A DNA stretch of 64,000 nucleotides from the NCBI GenBank assembly GCA_916610825.1, contig OU744451.1, positions 19,679,482 to 19,743,481 on the forward strand, written 5' to 3'. This document shows positions 31,369 to 44,885 of the stretch, in pieces. A program made the position numbers and the translations under genes. This DNA is from Haliclystus octoradiatus. Its lineage: Eukaryota > Cnidaria > Staurozoa > Stauromedusae > Haliclystidae. The notes beneath the pieces were generated by a model. That model was not told where the DNA came from. It made no database searches and worked only from the letters and a program-made list of their open reading frames with translations. Position 1 is the stretch's first letter; every line of letters starts with the position of its first letter.

Positions 31369-34300
31369 TTATTCCAGTATAGGAGAAGTTTTTATCCTTT
31401 GCAAATTATTATTATTATTCGACAGAATGCATTTTCTTTTTCTTCTGTATTTTCTAATCAGTTCATAGATGGCACCAGTTAATATAAAAGTAATCGGTAC
31501 CACTGGAAATCCATAACCCAAGATTTGTGTCCAATTTGGATATTCTAATGTCTTTAAAATTGCCTGAAAGTAAATGAAAAAAGATTATTAAAAAGCACAG
31601 GGTGGCACATGCTTCTGAAATTTGCGTATTTAGGAGCTTCAGTGCTGTAATACCTTCAAAGTTGCACGATTTTGCAATTTTTCGTCTCAATATAGCCCGA
31701 AATATGAGTCAAACTTTTTATTGCTTGGTGCCACACGCCGGGATTTGCAGCCGTGCTAAAAAGTCATAAAATTAAAAAAATTCTTTCCAGTATGTCGAAT
31801 TGAGTGGTTTCCATGCAAGGGTAACTCCATATGATATCATACGGGAAAACGTGCTACACTTTTTGATTTTAAAGTTTCCACTCACATTTATTTGCTTTGA
31901 AATGAAGCAAAACAAAACAACAGACCAGATGTAATTTTATTTTCATACAGAAGTCTGACTAGGAGTTTATGGGTTCTATGTTATGTTTCTTTATTTCATA
32001 GTTTTATGAAAGCACATTTTTCTCAAAATGACACTTCCCTGTCAGCTTATCTTAGGGAATGGTTCCCTGGGGTTGGGTACATCCAGTACGGTACCAGCAA
32101 TCTAGCATGTTTCAATAGTTAGTACTCACTATTCTCAGCTCTTCGGAACTCGGCAATCGATGACCCTAATAGAGCGACGAGGGTTCAGAAGTAGGAGGAA
32201 GTCAAACTAAGAAACAAATATTCAATAATGTACAGAAAGACGCTGTCTAGATGATTGCACACATCGGACTCTAATGGCAAGCAGGTTCTAGAAGAGGAAT
32301 GTGAAAATTTCCAATCCCGTTGGAGTAAAAAGTGACAAAATTATATACAAACATATACATAGGAAAATTTATACTCCTGCAATACAACCTCACAAAATGG
32401 TACAATTTCCTCTGCCCAGTATATCCCTCAAGGTACTTTCTATACCTCTTGTTTATTCCAAGAAAAGTATGTATTATTCTCCAGAAAATGTCTTTTGATG
32501 TAACTATAAATCATTCCACCCAGTATAATTGGATTAATGACAATACATAGAAATTCTGTCATAATAGCCAGCCATTTTGGATTATTTATCTTACGTAGCT
32601 CCTGCCTAAAACAAATAAAATAACACCAGCAACAATATAGAAATGTACAAAAATTCAAATATACAAACAATTTACTTTACAGACAGACAATACTATTAAT
32701 ATAGGGATGACATTATTTTGCTTGAAACTATAAAAAAACAAACATGATCGACTGTTATAAAATTACAAAAGAAAGTTATATTAATTATAAAATTTATACA
32801 GTGAATTTATTATTACTCCATTTATGCATTGATGGCAGTGAAATTTTTATAGGAATGTAAACAAGCCGTTTGGTAAACCTAAACGTGTGCTCAATGTTTG
32901 CCTATTGCCTTTTCTTGTTGTCTATTTTGATCTTATATATACTGATTATTTGATGTGATAACGTCGGTTATGGCTATGGCATGACTTTATGATGTATTGT
33001 TGCTGTAAAATACTTAAAAATCACGTTCCTATACAGTAACATGTTTTACTTGCATCAAACAAAATTTCTTGTACATTTTCATTATCTAACTAAAGAGCGT
33101 TTTTGTCAAGAAAGTTTTTGTCATAACAAGAAAATTTGTCTCAAAACAAATGAAGACGATTTTGAATCAAGTATAAATATTCTTGTATGAAATATATATT
33201 TTTCTGTGTGCATTATACTACGTAAGGATTAATTCGTACCTCAAGTCTGTTGCTGCTGCAAATACTAAGCATTCAATTAGAGTTAACACGAGAAGTGAAA
33301 AATCTTGGCAATGGAAACTCATTAATTGTAGAATATATTCTCCAGATGGCTGCGTCATTACTATGCCAACTGCAGCCAATAAAAGACAAAGAATGGCTGC
33401 AATTAAAACAAAACAAATGTATATATTCCAAATACTAACTGTAATGTCCCGTGTAATGTACGATGCGATCCTTTGCTCTTAAGCATGGCCTATTCACTTG
33501 AGAGAAATAGAGAATATAGATGCAGATTTTAAACGCAGAATACGGAAGACCGAAGTGATTCACGGAAGAGCTAAAATGAAGGCTTCTATTGTATTTTTGA
33601 GTATCAGACTGTCTGCACGTTGGTGATCTGCTGCCGTAAATCTCTTCGATTCTAGTTCTTCCATATTCAATACCTGCTGGTAACAAGAGGTATTGGCCTG
33701 TATTCCTAGATGTGCAATCTATCGAACACTTATTTGCCATCTAAAAATAAGTTATTATTTTATATTGTTTTATGATAATTTTTGTTGGTATGGCAATGTT
33801 CATTTGAAAATTGAATTCACGTCAAATCACCATATTCATCAACACAACGCAAAACTAGGTCTCGAATTTAACGCAATCGATCTTACAATTTGAACTTGAC
33901 CTCAGAATTTCCAATTTGATCAGGGCATCTATGACATGGAAGTGTTATATGAAAAGTTACTGTTAAGTAGTTATTATCCTCACTTGTTGAATACTTATTA
34001 TGTTTCATTTTCAATCCACAAATCTTTCGAATTGCATGGATAGGTGGTAAGATGTAACCAGCAAGACTATCGAATCCAAGACAAAATAACATCAGAAAAA
34101 ATAGAGCTGAAAATAATGATGCCCCAGGTAGATACGAAAGTGTGTAAGTGAAATTAATAAATGCAAGACCAGTGCCTTCTCCTTTCTAGAAAAAAATGAA
34201 AATGCAAAAAGTTGTAAATGTTTATATAAAAGTTATGTAAGTTATAATACAAAGCAATTAGCGCGCACCTTCCCATGAGCTTAGACATTTAGCGTACTCG

Positions 34301-37300
34301 AGTCGCTTCCGGAAAAAACTGAAAAGTGAAAATCACTCGCCGCTGAAGCTCATGATTTCCTGATGTCTTTTCGTTTTCTACTTACGTATCTCTTCTCGTG
34401 CCCCAATTATCAATAGCCCATAGGAAAATTGTGTGCCAATTGCTTAATGGTTCTTCCTTTATTCCTTTGCTTGCATATCGAAAGGAAACTTAACACACTG
34501 ATTTTGTTTGGTTTTTCAGAACCACCATGCTCGTGACATGCTTCTCTGCCTTGTGTTTCTAGATATTGTTTGGTATAGTAATTCACACGTGTTCTCCAAT
34601 TACTGATCGGATTGCAAAGATTGACTGTAATTATTTGTCTGCTTTGACAGCCTCAAAGGCAGTTTTAATTCAACCAAAATTAGTCCTGTGAACTTGGCTA
34701 AGACATTATACTCTAGTGTCCTATATGAAGCCCCGGCTAAATGAATCCAACATTTGCTCAACATCAGCTCTACAATGTTGAGCTCTGTAAAGCAATTCTG
34801 GAGTGGATGTTGCGTGGGGTGGCTAAATGAACCCAGCATGATGTTGAGCAAATATTCATTTGTTCATTCAGGCTCATTTAGCCGGGGTTTATTAAGTAGA
34901 GAGAATTAAACTCAACTGAAGAAATGTGTGCTTAAATTAAAAAAAAACTCCTAGCTATATGTGAATATGTGAACAAGTGTGTATATTCTTGTTTCAAGTC
35001 AAAATGTGTTAATTTTAAGAAAATATTATATTGTTTATAACCACAATTATTTTCTGTGCAACTCACGTCGAAGAACGCAAAGTTCACTTTCAATCAACAA
35101 TCTTTTTTTTTTAAATTGTGAGATATCAGATGATATACATTGAAGAAATCTTTTTCCTTGCTCATATCATTCCCAGGATCAGGAGGATAGACAACAGCCA
35201 GGGTGTTCAGAATCTGTAGGTGTACAACATATGAAAGAAGCCGTGTTTCGTTTTTGCCATATTTATTTTCTACGTTTATTCTGGAAATTTTTCTTTATTT
35301 TAGGATTAGCTCAGGATTGGCTTCTTCTGTTCACTTGGTTGTCGGAACGTTCAGTTTTAGAGATTGAGAAACTCTCAATTTGCTAATCTGACAGTAAATG
35401 TGTGCTTTGTCCAACTTAAAACAGTTTATATTTTCAATTCCATTATCTTGTAAGCCCAAAAATGCTTTATCAAAGAGCAAAAGATGTAAATGTTGGCTTT
35501 CATTCACATAGATTGATTATTAACCCGAACGATGTTTTGATCTTCCATTTTAAAAGTTAATAAATACAAACTCTTTATCTGTTATACAAATCATAACAAA
35601 TCTGATACTTTTTCATACTAAAATATGTATTGTACTTATATGGAGCGTCCTATTGTTGCAAGTTAGGTTTTAATTCCAATGATGAAATCATTTAAAAAAT
35701 TGGACAATGATCTTGTTGACCCTATTTCAAGATTTCAAATATACAAAGATGAATATTTTAAAATTGTTACTTTTGGGTGTCTCGTTCGTCTACTGAACTG
35801 CATGAACATAAAACGCATTTTATTGCACAACCCCATATATAGCAAAAGTGCACTCATAATTCATGTATCATACATATTATGTAAGCATGTTTGTCATTCT
35901 ACAGTATATATAGCTAGCAATGTATTTTTCCCGCCCTGCTGTATTGAATTAATTGTAGTTTTAAATTTGCTTAATTAAAGCTGACATTCTTTTTTCGAAA
36001 CGCAAAGCAAATTCGAAATTCGAAATACAAAAGCCCGTTATGTATAGCTATTTAACAATTTGACAATGAGCCCGAGTTGTGTAATTGTTTTAGTAGAAAT
36101 CAACTAATGGTACAAGCAAAAACATATAAAAAGAAACTAATTCAACTATTTATTCGCTTCTTGCATAATTAATTTTAAATACAACCGTCAATCAAAGGCA
36201 TCCATGACGACTGCAGCGTCGTGATTTGGAGGATGAATTTTAATTCGGTTTGATTCAGATTTAATTTTTAAAACAAAACAGTATATTATTATCATTTAAA
36301 ATACAGCCCCACAAAATAGCAAACTTGAGCAAACTATTGAGTATCTTAAAATATTTAAATATTTGCAGTTTGTAATATGAAAGTTTGTTGTTTATAAACT
36401 TTAGCTGACTTGCGAACTAATCTGCAATAAAGTAGCAATGGAAAATGTGCGAGAAGATTGTTAAATAAGATTAAAATTGTATATGCATAGCCTACCATTG
36501 AATAACTTCATCTCATATTTTGTTGCTTGGTTTGTTTTCTCGGGCACGGAATTTAGAAGACTCTCGTATAAAATTGATTCAAAAACATTTGCGAATCGCT
36601 TGTTTACTTTTTGAAATTTGCGTGGTGTTCACTATGAGAAAATAGTGTACGATTGAGCAACCAATCAGAATGTAGATCATCGAATAGTACCCTAGTCGGT
36701 TTCGACTAATTGCAATTATCTATCAAATGATATGTTATTTGACTCATTTGGTTTTGAAATTGCGGAGAAAATCGCGAAAATCCACCGCAAACACACATAC
36801 ACACAGACATTCGCATTTATAGGTATAGATTATACAAGGCAATGCATTAAATGCTCATATGAATCTCTCAGATCTGATCTGCTGTACGTAATTCAAATCC
36901 ACTTAACGTTAACTCCTTGAATGAATCTACACCTTAATACTTAAATGAGCCCGAACTAGCATGACCTTATTCAACAATACAGCTAATCGTACCTCATTTA
37001 AAAAGTTCTTTAAATTACATGAGTTTTTGAAATGACTTTGATTTGCCAACGGATTAGAATTGTTCGATGGAGATATCAAGGATGTTGCTGTGGTTAAACA
37101 TTCCGCAAGTTTTTCCCCTGCCCTATAAGAGACAACAGTGAAATATTAATAATAATTAATTGAAGTATCGAAGTGTGTGTGAGACACACGGATTAATCTA
37201 TACAATAGCATTGTATATAGATCAATTGGACACAAGTGAGAGATCAGTTGATGGCAGGGATAGTCTACGCGCACACCCAGATCCTTTTTATGATTAGTAG

Positions 37301-40300
37301 TTTATGATTACGACTTCTTATCATAACAAAATATTTGGGTATGCGCGTAGGCTAGGCTATAGCAGGGACTACTGCAATTGTTTTTACTGACTTGATGATC
37401 AATGGTTGTTGCGCAAAGAAGACAATCAATATCAGTTAAACAAGGCGAACGTCTACTGGGCATGAGAAAACGCGCTATAGTTCTGAGCATAAAGCCTGGT
37501 TTCCATATAGCAAATTTGCCTGCGTTGTTGCCTGCGTTGTTGCCTGCGACATTTGCCTGGGTAACAGCCGTAGACATTTAATGATCTTTTTTCTTTTTTC
37601 TATTGTTTCGACCGGATATCATCTGTCTTGCCTGACTGATTTCTAAGTTGGAGTGAGTTCAACTTTGAATGACGCAGGCAAGACTGATGATATCCGGTCG
37701 AAACAATAGAAAAAAGATCATTAAATGTCTACGGCTGTGACCCAGGCAAATGTCGCAGGCAACGACGCAGGCAAATTTGCTATATGGAAACCAGGCTTAA
37801 AGCGCCATACGAAATACATGGATCAAACCAATTCAAGATACTAAATATATTATTATTTGCATCGATGCATAAATTTCCTCCCAGTTAGTCGTAAACTTTG
37901 AATAACTGCCTCTCTTGTATAACTATAATAGATAAAAAATAGGCATGAACGATGGAAGATTCTAATTTCTACATTCAATGATATCTTCTTGCTAAAATAT
38001 ATACGAGATGATAATCAAACATATTCAAATAAGTTGGATTAATATCTCACCTGAAACCTTGAATTGAGAAAACGACCAACGCCCCAAGTAATGAAGTCAA
38101 CGTATCAGACACAACGACGATAGTTGCATCAATAAGACTGTTACTTGGTTTTATGTTGAGACTAGAAAACATAGGGATAAAACCAACACCAATACCAATG
38201 GAGAACAATACTTGTGAACTAGCATCTGTCCACATATCAACATTCAGCAACGAATCCCACTGCAATATAAAAGAGTGAATGCTAGTATAGATTTGTATGT
38301 TTGCGAGCCCAGTGCTGATTATAGGATTGACTCAGTTCAAATATTGAGCATTTTAAAATGATTGTGACAAGTTTTGTCAACTCAAATCTGTCATGTGTTA
38401 CTTGGAACTAATTTCTTATTGTGAATAATGATGATAATGAAGAGAGGAAGGATAATGATTTCAAGGGTCATTGTGGAGAAAATAGATACAAAATTAAAAA
38501 ATGAATGGCTTGCAATGAAATAATCAGGACTATTACGGGAAGTTTCGATCCTCGAACAATGACGTTTAGTTGGACCTCTGTCATTATCAGCCGATATTCA
38601 CCAAGCCTGGTTGAGATCAATATCTAATAATTCAATCATAAGACAGGTCCATTTTGCAGCAAATAATTGAAATTATAACATGAATATTGATGTTTATTAA
38701 TGTATTTAGAGTGCAGTTATCTGTCACGTATTTACGCCACAACGATTTTAAAATACGATCTGATCGCTGCTTGCTCGACCAATCAAATTGTTCAATTTCC
38801 ATAATTGACCTCTTGCGGGGTGATGTCTTTATTCCAGAAGTCAAATGAGATCATGAATACGCAAATTGATCAGATCAGTTACGCAAATGCAGCACACCAC
38901 AAAAACAATTTCATACAAATGTGTAGGAAAATATAAACACATTATAATGCTGATATAATTGGAATTACCTGTGGTGTCAGATAGTATAGTAATCCTTCTG
39001 CAGATGAAGGTAATACCACAGTACGCAGAAATAAAATTAATAATCCCACGTATGGATAAAGTACGGTAAAGTAGAGAACCTGATAATAAAAGCAACAAAA
39101 CAACGTTATCGGTAAGTTCTATTGAAATGGGAGATTTGGGAAATTATAACGATACATAACTGACAGTTAATCAGATGTTTGACTTGAACGTTTTCGGGTG
39201 TCTAGATCATATTATTACCGCATCGATAGCTTAAACGTAAACTTTTTTAATTCAAATGTTTTATTATATATTTTTAAACCAAGTAAATCAGTTCCTATTT
39301 TACAATTAAAATCTATGTATTCTGCTCTTTCTTGAAGGTTCCGATCACTCTTACGCACCAATATTATGCATTCCAAATTACCAGTCTTGAGCTGTGATGT
39401 ATAGCTTTATTTGTTCGTTGCTCGTGACATTGAAGAGTCAATATAAAGCTTAACTGAGAGCTAGATTCAAACAGTTCGTTTGTTTAGTAGTATTTCCCAT
39501 CTCTGAAAAAGCATATACTGAGTTCAGAAACTGTTGAAGATAAACTTCATGAGCCCTATGGTCTGTTAATGAACTTTATGAACTTCCATGAGCTGTTCAA
39601 GAGCACTTTATATAAACAGTTCATTACCCGTTTATATTCACTAACCGCTAATTTTCCTTAACCGTTCATGTTCATTAACCTTTATTGTCAATGAATTGTT
39701 CCTGATCTTGAACACATCATGAAACACATCATGAACGTTTCATGATCATGAATTTGCCTGTTTTTCAGGGACATTGTCATGAATATTCGAACTATTCGTG
39801 GAAGGTTCATGAACAGTTCATGAAATTTACGAACAATCATGAACTGTTCAAGGAAAACTTCTCTTTCTTGGAGATCCCCATCACGGTCACACACTATATA
39901 ATATGAACTTAAAATTACTGGTCTTGAGCCGTGACATGAACTCTTTAATGAATGCAAACATTTCATAAACTATTTTTGAACCAATTTTATAGGGGATCTA
40001 TAATCTCCTATCCTAATAGACTCCATCGATATCCATCAGTTTACTTACTTACCTTTGCAACAGATTGTATTCCATTTCTTAATGAAATCATCATAATTAT
40101 CCATACAGTAATTAACAAAGCAATTATATATCCATTCCATTGAAATTCGGATGAAATATCATTGGAAATATTTAGTGTTTTACGATACCAATGATATTCC
40201 GCTGGTGTACTTGCTAAGCATTCTCTTTCGTAGCGGTGTTCAATCCCTTCGACATGAACTGAGTCTGAAACACTGCAAATAAAGAAACTACACTGTCATA

Positions 40301-42149
40301 TATATAAATGCCTCTTCAATTGGATCCAAAAAGATGCAGTTTGTAAAAGAACTTTTAGCTTTATGGAACCCAAGAAATCTAGGATATTTCCAATATTTTT
40401 CGTTTTCTTTCTTCTAGAATTGTAAAGAGTGGAGCATTTATATTTGAGAGGCAAATGGTGCAGTACTCAGATTTCTTTTACGTAACGTTCGAATTCGATT
40501 ATTGAAGGATAACTGTTTCAAATTGCCACGGTGTTCTTTGCAATGAAATCTTTTGAAGGCATATACTTTTTGACTTTTGGCCAATTTTGATATTTCTTTT
40601 CAAAAAAATAAATTTTTCACTCACATTTTTTGCTCTCGTTTTATGGTATTATATATATGTGCTTTGTAAAAACGTATCTGGAGTGTCTTCTTCCTGACCT
40701 GATACTTGTTATGGTCATTCTGCCAAAGTTCTAGTTGAACAACAGCATGGAAATGCAATGGAAGTTACCCTCAGGCTACAGAGCACTAATGGTCTCACTA
40801 TTAAGTCAGTTATAAGTCATTTATCAATCATCAACTCTACAGATTAATTAATCGTATACTTACGCTGGACAAAATATCCAAGGTAATGGACTACGGAATG
40901 ATGATAAGAAATAATGTAAACACCATGTTAATGTAATTGCATAATAACTTGCAACAGATAAACTAACAAAGCATGTTGCTAAACCAACTCCTCGAGCTAA
41001 TGGATGAACTTTATACCACATGTGAAATATATCACTTTTTATTAATTGACCAATGCCTAATTCCATATAAGTTAATGGTATGCCTTCTATGATAGCCAAA
41101 ACTGTGTATACAAGAATAAATGAACCTGAAACATAAAAGTTGAAATGAATATCAATATTTTCTTTTTTTTCTCCATACTTCCACATGTATAGCGTAGAAC
41201 AACAAGGAGCCTTTTTGGATTGAAAAAGTTTCATGGTTATCTTTGCTAATTGCTAAACTGTTTCATCCCCGGTTTCACATATAAACACTCTCTTTGTTAT
41301 CAACCTTCCCCAAGTAAAGTTAGTCCTGTCATAGAGGCTCTTTCTTTATTGTTATACGCTTACCAATTCATCCTCTCCCTGACAATTGTCAACCTCAAAA
41401 GCAATACTAAGTATATATAAAAATCCATATTATGTAACCCATTTATGTTATAAATGGCGGTATAGTATCAAATTATTCTTTACATAATTCTCGATGGACT
41501 CATTGGGTGGACATAGCCTGCGTGCAGACTAAAACCTATCTTAACGAAAGTGTAAACTTTACACTTTCGTTAAGATAGGTTTTAGTCTGCACGCTGGCTA
41601 GGTGGACATCGATGAAAAGCTCTATTGTATAAAGTGAAATTCAAATTGTTTCAAAGTAGGATGTTTGAAGATGAAATGTTAACCGTTTTTTGACGGTCCA
41701 TTGGCTAGCAGGATAAATTGGGAATATTTCTTAGCCATCACTCTATAAAGTTCGAAAGTTTTCTCCCTGTCATTCATTTAAATAACATCCTATATGATAT
41801 TTGTATATTATCCCATATAGCAGCAGACAAGTACATGTTTCTGGCTATTAGCCTTCATCAGACTCAGTGAGTGAGCAAGGGACTGACTTATGATCCCATA
41901 TATCATTAAAAATATCATGGCTTTATAAGATGTTACTGTTGAAATACCTCCACCATACTTTTGTGCAAGTACAGGAAATCTCCATACGTTGCCAATACCA
42001 ACTGCTGCACCAATTGTAGCCAATAGAAAATGAGATCTTTTCTGCCAATTTTCACTTTCGTCTTTAATTGGTTTCTCAACATCTTCTTTGATTGACAAGC
42101 TTGATGTGCAAGAGTGAGTTTTACTCTCTTCTGATGATGCAGTTTCCAT
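31369..42149 (-). CDS. SLC6 Na+-coupled amino-acid transporter, B0AT/NTT4 type, ten exons, complete
   Basis: Exons: 42149-41948, 41125-40864, 40272-40053, 39079-38969, 38259-38051, 37122-36993, 34185-33984, 33438-33240, 32605-32446, 31563-31369. All borders are GT-AG, all phases agree, and the total is 1890 nt (629 residues plus stop). TM1 carries the sodium/substrate signature GAAVGIGNVWRFP followed by KYGGG; TM2 has EGIPLTYMELGIGQ. Extracellular loop 2 holds PLPWIFCPA, ECLASTPAEYHWYRKTLNIS and an N-glycosylation site (NIS). The latter features match the SLC6A15-SLC6A20 branch (neutral amino-acid or proline transporters) rather than monoamine or GABA carriers. TM6 is DASSQVLFSIGIGVG and TM8 begins GTGLAFINFTYTLSYLPG. 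The C-tail is basic with an asparagine run. The exact ortholog is undecided. Its introns hold MITEs and a hammerhead-bearing insertion. Confidence 0.93.
31601..31730. repeat. Dispersed repeat copy shared with 9411-9550
   Basis: GGTGGCACATGCTTCTG at the left and a GCTTGGTGCCACAC-type right end form a short inverted pair. The interior matches 9440-9550 in the same order. It lies in SLC6 intron 9, close to the last exon. Confidence 0.55.
34729..34889. mobile_element. MITE with AGCCCCGGCTAAATGA termini
   Basis: AGCCCCGGCTAAATGA at the left and TCATTTAGCCGGGG at the right are inverted repeats around about 130 bp. That interior holds repeated GTTGAGC/GCTCAAC motifs. No clear target duplication. 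Lies in SLC6 intron 6. Confidence 0.6.
37493..37797. mobile_element. Palindromic PIF/Harbinger-like MITE, TAA duplication
   Basis: Arms start AGCCTGGTTTCCATATAGC and match over more than 120 bp with few differences. TAA stands on both sides (37490-37492 and 37798-37800). CCTGCGTTGTTG-type units are repeated in the left arm and reduced in the right. It lies in SLC6 intron 5. Confidence 0.75.
39530..39960. repeat. Cluster of GTTCATGAAC-type palindromes
   Basis: More than ten TTCATGAAC or CATGAACTGTTCA motifs are scattered through SLC6 intron 3, similar to the interiors of the CCCCTG-ended MITEs, but defined ends are not recognisable here. The short minus-strand ORF at 39688-39966 is a by-product of the repeat. 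Confidence 0.55.
41514..41600. mobile_element. Perfect-palindrome MITE, 8-bp target duplication
   Basis: TAGCCTGCGTGCAGACTA... is followed by its near-perfect complement, forming a hairpin of about 40 bp arms with almost no loop. GGTGGACA flanks it (41506-41513 and 41601-41608), suggesting hAT-like mobilisation. Related pieces lie at 52064-52158 and near 52960, 58565 and 63195. Confidence 0.8.
41820..41892 (-). mobile_element. 73-bp hammerhead-bearing insertion with 10-bp target duplication
   Basis: ATCCCATATA lies on both sides (41810-41819 and 41893-41902). On the minus strand the insert matches 26939-27011 and ends at the same TGCTGC. The hammerhead core (CUGAUGA at 41861-41855, GGC/GCC stem II, GAAA, GUC) is intact, but five bases of the stem I 5' strand are missing, so stem I cannot form. 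It lies in SLC6 intron 1, 56 bp after the exon 1 donor. Confidence 0.8.
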
Positions 42150-42853
42150 TCGAAGAGCCTATATCATGAATTGTAATTAAGGGTTGAAATAAAAATGTTG
42201 TAAATCCAATAAAGCTATGCACAAATATCATTGGGAAGAAAGATTCATCCTCCGTTTAATTAGGAGTCATCTGTCTTGAACAAAAACATTGAAGCAATAA
42301 ATTTTACTCTGGAGCAGCGTCTCAACTGTTCATTTCATGTGAGAATTTTTTTTATTAAAGCCCCGAAACGTCCCTCAATAATCAAATGGATTACTGCAAA
42401 ATTTATCGTAATGTTTAGTACTATATAAGTCGTTGTATCGATTTGTCTCACTTACTAACGGATATGTTTACAGATTTGATACATGAGGAAGGGATTGATT
42501 CTTGCAAGATCATTATTGCTTACCTTATTCAAGCCTGCAGAAAGTATCATACCTTTCTTGAATAAAGGTCTTGTTTATGTCCAAAACGCGTATTGAATTT
42601 GAAAGTATAAAAAGTATCCTGCAACTCTTGAATTTGGGTATAAAAATAATGTTAAGTATAAAATATTATTGAAACATCTCTACTTTTCCGCGAGCTTTGG
42701 ATTCTTGCATATAATACTCAATACTGTACCATCTACCGAAACTATATCATAACTATATATAAATTATAATTAAATAAACCGTACAGCTGCATAATATTAT
42801 GAAAGCGATTATGTAAGCTTCAGTACATAGGACAACTGATATTTTAGTAAATA
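42150..42853. other. Upstream flank of SLC6 gene
   Basis: It should contain the SLC6 5' UTR and promoter on the minus strand. No ORF, clear TATA box or repeat boundary can be supported. Confidence 0.35.
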
Positions 42854-43038
42854 CAGTGTAACCCGCTTATGTGCAATTTGGATAAGTGAAATTCCCGCGT
42901 ATCTGCAACCTGGCTTTGAAACCCGTTAAACAATTTCCTGGTCAAGTCCTTGGTGAACAATTTCGGATAGCTGCAAATTCGGATAAATGCAATGAAAACC
43001 GTTGGCAATTTTGACTTGCATTTAAGCGGGTTACAATG
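42854..43038. mobile_element. pogo/mariner-like MITE with TA duplication
   Basis: Termini CAGTGTAACCCGCTTA and TAAGCGGGTTACAATG are inverted repeats, with TA outside both ends (42852-42853 and 43039-43040). The 185-bp interior is non-coding. The CAGTGTAACCC start resembles pogo/Tigger-type ends. Confidence 0.75.
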
Positions 43039-44089
43039 TATATATTTATTGAGTGGAGACAGAACAAGTAATAATACAAAGATTATGTAATGAGTGAGAT
43101 TGTGTTCATTTTACAACCATCTACACTACATTGGTCGACTCTCACAGCAACTGCAAGGATATTTCATGTTTCTTTAATAATAATAATAATATTGGCACCA
43201 TAAGATGTCAGCTAGTCATTGAGAAGGGGTCACTTATTTTGCTGTAACATTTTTATATGATTCATCAATTTGTCAGAGAGATAGAAGATTAAATTATAAA
43301 AATAACAGCATTTTTCATCTTAATTCGATTCTAGTAATAAAAAAGCACCATTAAAGTAAGTTTTATAAGATACAAACATACAGGGAAAATACTCATCATT
43401 TAAATTCACGCTGTATACTCGCTACAGATATGGATAGGTCTACGCTAGGTCAGCAGAATAAATTTCTCAGTGAGATGTTTGTAAACTGCAATATATATTA
43501 TAGTCATGAAATCATAACATCCATTCTCCAATGACACGTTCTGTATTTCCATATTCTAATTACGTATACATGATAATTTTATATCCATAACAACGCTACA
43601 TTTGGTTTTGAATTTAAGCTGTCATTATTTCTCACAAATATTGAACTCTGAATTATTTATATAAATGCATTATAAAAACTCCCACTATTGGTTTTTAGGA
43701 AGAATTTCATTTTACCATCAACCATATAATGAATTGCCCCAAACCCAAGACTATTACTGAACAATTGCCTTTACTGGTATGCTTTGTAAAGAGAATCATA
43801 GGTATAACCTCGCACTACCCGCAGGCCAAATATTTCAAATTAAGACAGAAGGAGATTTAATGCAATCGAGAATTTAATTATTCTTATATGTTTAATATTA
43901 TATTGATTAATATCAGTACGGCTATACATATTAGTGTATTACTTTATTTTATTCACATGATCCTTATGAGTTTGTGCAATCGGATACATTTGATATTTTG
44001 AAATAAATCTTTCAATCATAAATTTCCATAGACTATGGCTATAAACGGCGTTTTCACATGGAAAAAACAGTGCTGGTTTAAATATATAA

Positions 44090-44885
44090 TGCGGTTTTAT
44101 TTACGCGTGAATTACGCTTGATTAGTTCAAAATCTGATTTGCTTTAACTTACATTGAAAATAATACAGATACTCAAAAAATCGTTTTGTACGATTAAAGA
44201 TCATCTTTGTTTCATTTTCACAATCAACGTTAATAAGATTAAAAAATTAAAGACAGAAAAAAGACAACAATGGGTCAACCATGTTTGAGCAGAGAAATAC
44301 TGTTTGACTTCATGAACTCCGTGAGAAGAAATCCGGAACATTATACATCATTCGAAAGCTCTCTTTGGTGGTTTGAACATAGGCTATATTTAGTTTTGAA
44401 ACTATAACTATATTCGGCGTAAATTTGAAATATCAAGTTTTTCGTATAATATCAAAGCCACCACCATTCAGACAGAGCGGCAGTGAACCGTAAAAGTGTT
44501 AAAAAGTTAGCAACATGCCCAATTTATAAATGTGATTAAAATATTCCTAAACGTATCAACAGTTTCTGTATATTTGTGCTTCGAAAAATTGATCATTCAC
44601 TGGGCACAAATTAACCAATTAAAAACCTGCTTTACTTTTACTCTACTCCATGTACTCGACTGTAGTCACTCGATGTGGTTGTTTTTACGCCTGAAATACG
44701 CTAGATTAATTCAAAATTTGATTTGCTTTAAACTTGCGTTGAAAACAATCGAAATCTCAAGAAATAGTTAGGTACAATGAAATATCATCTTTGTTTATTT
44801 TTCACAATCAAGCTTAAGAGTAAAAAATTAAAGACAGAAAAAAGACAACCATGTTTGAGCAGAGAAAAACTGTTTGACATCATTG
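44090..44885 (+). repeat. Direct duplication of about 190 bp
   Basis: The segments at about 44090-44310 and 44680-44885 are direct copies (TTGATTTGCTTTAA, ATCATCTTTGTTT, AAATTAAAGACAGAAAAAAG, CATGTTTGAGCAGAGAAA). The second overlaps an ORF at 44777-45274 that has no recognisable domain and crosses the edge of a TIR element, so I do not call it a gene. Confidence 0.6.

Noticed and set aside
33435..33740. 101-codon minus-strand ORF between SLC6 exons 7 and 8
   Set aside because: Exon 7 joins exon 8 directly in phase and gives the expected TM8-TM9 sequence; including this ORF would break the frame and it shows no transporter similarity.
35090..35215. Possible extra SLC6 exon (ILNTLAVVYPPDPGNDMSKE)
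   Set aside because: It follows an AG acceptor but has no donor, and exons 6 and 7 already join in phase with the expected extracellular loop 4 to TM8 transition.
35679..35978. 99-codon plus-strand ORF inside SLC6 intron 6
   Set aside because: No recognisable family, AT-rich composition like its surroundings, and no splice or start context supporting a gene.
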